From: Bacteroidales bacterium
GTDB lineage: Bacteria; Bacteroidota; Bacteroidia; Bacteroidales; UBA4417
Length of the DNA stretch: 7,952 nucleotides
Assembly (NCBI GenBank): GCA_025350385.1
Contig: JANXXZ010000114.1
Span: forward strand, 1-7,952
Direction of reading: 5' to 3'
Shown here: positions 6,618 to 7,952 of the stretch, piece after piece
Layout: each line of letters starts with the position of its first letter
How positions within the stretch are numbered: the stretch's first letter is position 1
Made by a program: the position numbers and the translations under genes
The notes under the pieces: model-generated
Told to the model about the DNA's origin: nothing
The model's input: only the letters and a program-made list of their open reading frames with translations
Databases searched by the model: none

Positions 6618-6697
6618 TAGATTGTTCCATTGATCCTGATGTATAAATTTCAATCGTTTTCATTCTGGTGAATTGGATTGAAAGGAATCAAAAGCAT

Positions 6698-6715
6698 AAT
6701 TAACACGAATTAACA
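6698..6715 (+). repeat. Short direct repeat, two AATTAACA copies 10 bp apart
   Basis: AATTAACA occurs at 6698-6705 and again at 6708-6715, one helical turn apart, between the OPT stop codon and its terminator. In such an AT-rich stretch this may be chance. The repeat lies about 50-70 bases upstream of the pqqD-like -7 box, where an activator could bind. Confidence 0.25.
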
Positions 6716-6736
6716 TTAAAACCTCAAACTCCAAAG

Positions 6737-6765
6737 AAGCAGGGCACGATTGTCCTGCTTTTTTT
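6737..6765 (+). terminator. Strong rho-independent terminator after the OPT gene
   Basis: AAGCAGGGCA (6737-6746) pairs with TGTCCTGCTT (6751-6760), including one G-T wobble, around the 4-base loop CGAT. Seven T residues run from 6759 to 6765. It should end transcription from the OPT gene and isolate the pqqD-like gene, whose -7 box starts 2 bases later. Confidence 0.9.
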
Positions 6766-6766
6766 A

Positions 6767-6774
6767 TACTTTTG
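6767..6774 (+). promoter_or_regulatory. -7 box for the pqqD-like/pepD operon
   Basis: TACTTTTG is an exact TAnnTTTG match directly after the terminator T tract. Transcription would start near 6780, with a leader of about 20 bases. The -33 region falls inside the terminator stem and has no TTTG. The flanking 12 bases ATACTTTTGACC match the rsmG promoter exactly. Confidence 0.5.
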
Positions 6775-6799
6775 ACCTTAATAACTATTCGTTGTCTTC

Positions 6800-7180
6800 A
6801 TGCTCATTACCTATTTTAAAAGAATACAATTCTTCAGGAAAGCCAATGCACTTGAACTTACTCCCATAGCGCGTCTTCAATCGGAAACTGGTGATGATGG
6901 CCTCGTGACCCTTCTTATCAAAAAATTCAAGAATGATAGAGTTGCTGCATTCGTGATCCCAGGGACAAAGAGCAAGATCATCCGGTTAAAACTGGATGAA
7001 ACAGGCAGTAAAGTTTGGAACTCGATTGACGGAATCTCAAAAATAGGCCAAATCAGCCATGTGTTGAGGGAGAAATCCGACGACGGGTTTCCACAGGCTG
7101 AAGAACGCGTTTCACAGTTCCTGATGAGGATGTACCAGGACAGGTTCATCACTTTTAAAGAAATACAACAAATAAAATAA
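6800..7180 (+). CDS. PqqD-like small protein (RRE-type winged helix)
   Basis: This 126-residue protein has a PqqD-like C-terminal half. The family mark is the stretch around IIRLKLDETGSKVWNSIDG (60-78), followed by helices through KIGQISHVLREK (81-92) and a final helix-turn with VSQFLMRMYQDRFITF (104-119). In PQQ and other RiPP pathways this fold binds the precursor peptide and presents it to a radical SAM enzyme. Here no radical SAM enzyme, precursor or PQQ gene is visible, so a role in PQQ synthesis is unsupported. The N-terminal 60 residues include a basic start (KRIQFFRK) and ALELTPIARLQ (17-27), and resemble N-terminal extensions I associate with Bacteroidota PqqD-family proteins. It has its own -7 box and lies 15 bp upstream of pepD, so co-transcription is likely. 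Its function is unknown. Confidence 0.78.
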   Translation: MLITYFKRIQFFRKANALELTPIARLQSETGDDGLVTLLIKKFKNDRVAAFVIPGTKSKIIRLKLDETGSKVWNSIDGISKIGQISHVLREKSDDGFPQAEERVSQFLMRMYQDRFITFKEIQQIK

Positions 7181-7195
7181 CATAACAGCTAACCT

Positions 7196-7952
7196 ATGAA
7201 CAAGGATATTTTTAACTTAGAACCTAAGGCCGTATGGAAGAATTTCTACAGCCTCACACAAACTCCCCGTCCTTCGAAATCAGAAGACCGGATTCAGAAA
7301 TTTATGTTCGATTTTGGTAAAAGCCTCGGACTGGAGACTGTTAAGGACGAAGTGGGTAATATTATTATCCGCAAACCGGCAACTCCGGGCATGGAAAAGC
7401 GAATGGGTATTGTGCTGCAGACCCACCTGGATATGGTTCCCCAAAAAAACAGCGATAAAACGCATGATTTTGAGAATGATCCTATCGAAGCCTATGTGGA
7501 CGGTGACTGGGTTACTGCCAACGGAACTACACTTGGCGCTGATAACGGTATGGGTGTAGCTGCAACCATGGCTGTTCTTGAATCGAAAACGCTCAGGCAT
7601 GGTCCTGTTGAAGCCCTTTTTACCTGCGACGAAGAAACCGGTATGACCGGGGCATTCGGTTTAAAACCAGGATATCTGAAAGGTGATATCCTGCTTAATC
7701 TTGATTCGGAAGATGAAGGTGAATTATATGTAGGTTGCGCAGGCGGAACCAATGCAAATATTAGTTTCAAGTATGCCGAAGAAGCAGTTCCTGCCGGGTC
7801 AGTTGCTTACAAACTTTCTATTACAGGACTCAAAGGTGGGCATTCAGGTCTTGAAATCATCCTTCAACGCGGCAACAGCAATAAACTGATGAACCGTTAC
7901 CTCATGCATGCAGCCAAAAAACAAGGTCTGCGGCTTGCATGGATTGACGGAG
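7196..7952 (+). CDS. pepD: Aminoacyl-histidine dipeptidase PepD, M20 family (3' end missing)
   Basis: This is a cytoplasmic zinc dipeptidase (peptidase family M20, PepD/carnosinase-like) that cleaves Xaa-His and other dipeptides. I translated 252 residues from the ATG at 7196; the family is usually about 485 residues, so roughly half is present. Metal and catalytic motifs are intact: LQTHLDMVPQKN (74-85) with metal ligand His78 and catalytic Asp80, TLGADNGMG (112-120) with bridging Asp116, CDEETGMTGAFGL (144-156) with catalytic Glu146 and metal Glu147, and LLNLDSEDEGELYVGCAGG (166-184) with metal Asp170. GLKGGHSG (211-218) opens the lid/dimerisation domain. The final metal-binding His lies beyond the window. 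It follows the pqqD-like gene by 15 bp with no terminator between, so the two are probably one operon. No strong ribosome binding site is visible, as elsewhere in this window. Confidence 0.94.
   Translation, partial: MNKDIFNLEPKAVWKNFYSLTQTPRPSKSEDRIQKFMFDFGKSLGLETVKDEVGNIIIRKPATPGMEKRMGIVLQTHLDMVPQKNSDKTHDFENDPIEAYVDGDWVTANGTTLGADNGMGVAATMAVLESKTLRHGPVEALFTCDEETGMTGAFGLKPGYLKGDILLNLDSEDEGELYVGCAGGTNANISFKYAEEAVPAGSVAYKLSITGLKGGHSGLEIILQRGNSNKLMNRYLMHAAKKQGLRLAWIDG

Noticed and set aside
6800..7180. PQQ biosynthesis locus
   Set aside because: Only a PqqD-like fold is present. No pqqA, pqqB, pqqC or pqqE counterpart is visible in the window.

Overview
The window looks like ordinary chromosomal DNA from a member of the Bacteroidota, probably Bacteroidales-like. 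Four things point there: a DUF5606 protein (a family I know essentially only from this phylum), several upstream regions with an exact TAnnTTTG -7 element (the Bacteroidota housekeeping promoter), no convincing AGGAGG-type ribosome binding sites, and the sequence types of PurB and PyrK. Base composition looks moderate and even. I see no insertion sequence, phage gene, CRISPR array, tRNA or rRNA.

Layout. The left half is on the minus strand. Read from 3601 down to 1, it holds a stand-alone LUD-domain (LutC/YkgG-like) protein, purB (adenylosuccinate lyase, purine synthesis), a DUF5606 protein, and pyrK (electron-transfer subunit of dihydroorotate dehydrogenase, pyrimidine synthesis), which is cut by the window start. 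The right half is on the plus strand: rsmG (16S rRNA m7G methyltransferase), a large OPT-family membrane transporter, a small PqqD-like protein, and pepD (M20-type aminoacyl-histidine dipeptidase), which is cut by the window end. The two halves diverge from a 104-bp region at 3602-3705 that carries a -7 element on each strand.

Transcription. Two hairpin-plus-T-tract terminators are clear: one on the minus strand between the DUF5606 gene and pyrK, and one on the plus strand between the OPT gene and pqqD. Exact TAnnTTTG boxes precede the DUF5606 gene, purB, the LUD gene, rsmG and the pqqD-like gene. Most genes therefore look like separate units; the pqqD-like gene and pepD, 15 bp apart, look like a two-gene operon.

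Function. The left side carries nucleotide-synthesis housekeeping genes plus two poorly understood proteins. The right side brings together a putative oligopeptide transporter, a dipeptidase and a PqqD-like (RRE-fold) protein, which may reflect peptide uptake and breakdown; that link rests on gene order and is inference. The most unusual non-coding structure is a set of TTGGTTA/TAACCAA units at 2861-2933 that can fold into competing hairpins. I found no convincing previously undescribed multi-gene system; the best leads are the PqqD/OPT/PepD association, the lone LUD protein and the 2861-2933 repeat cluster.
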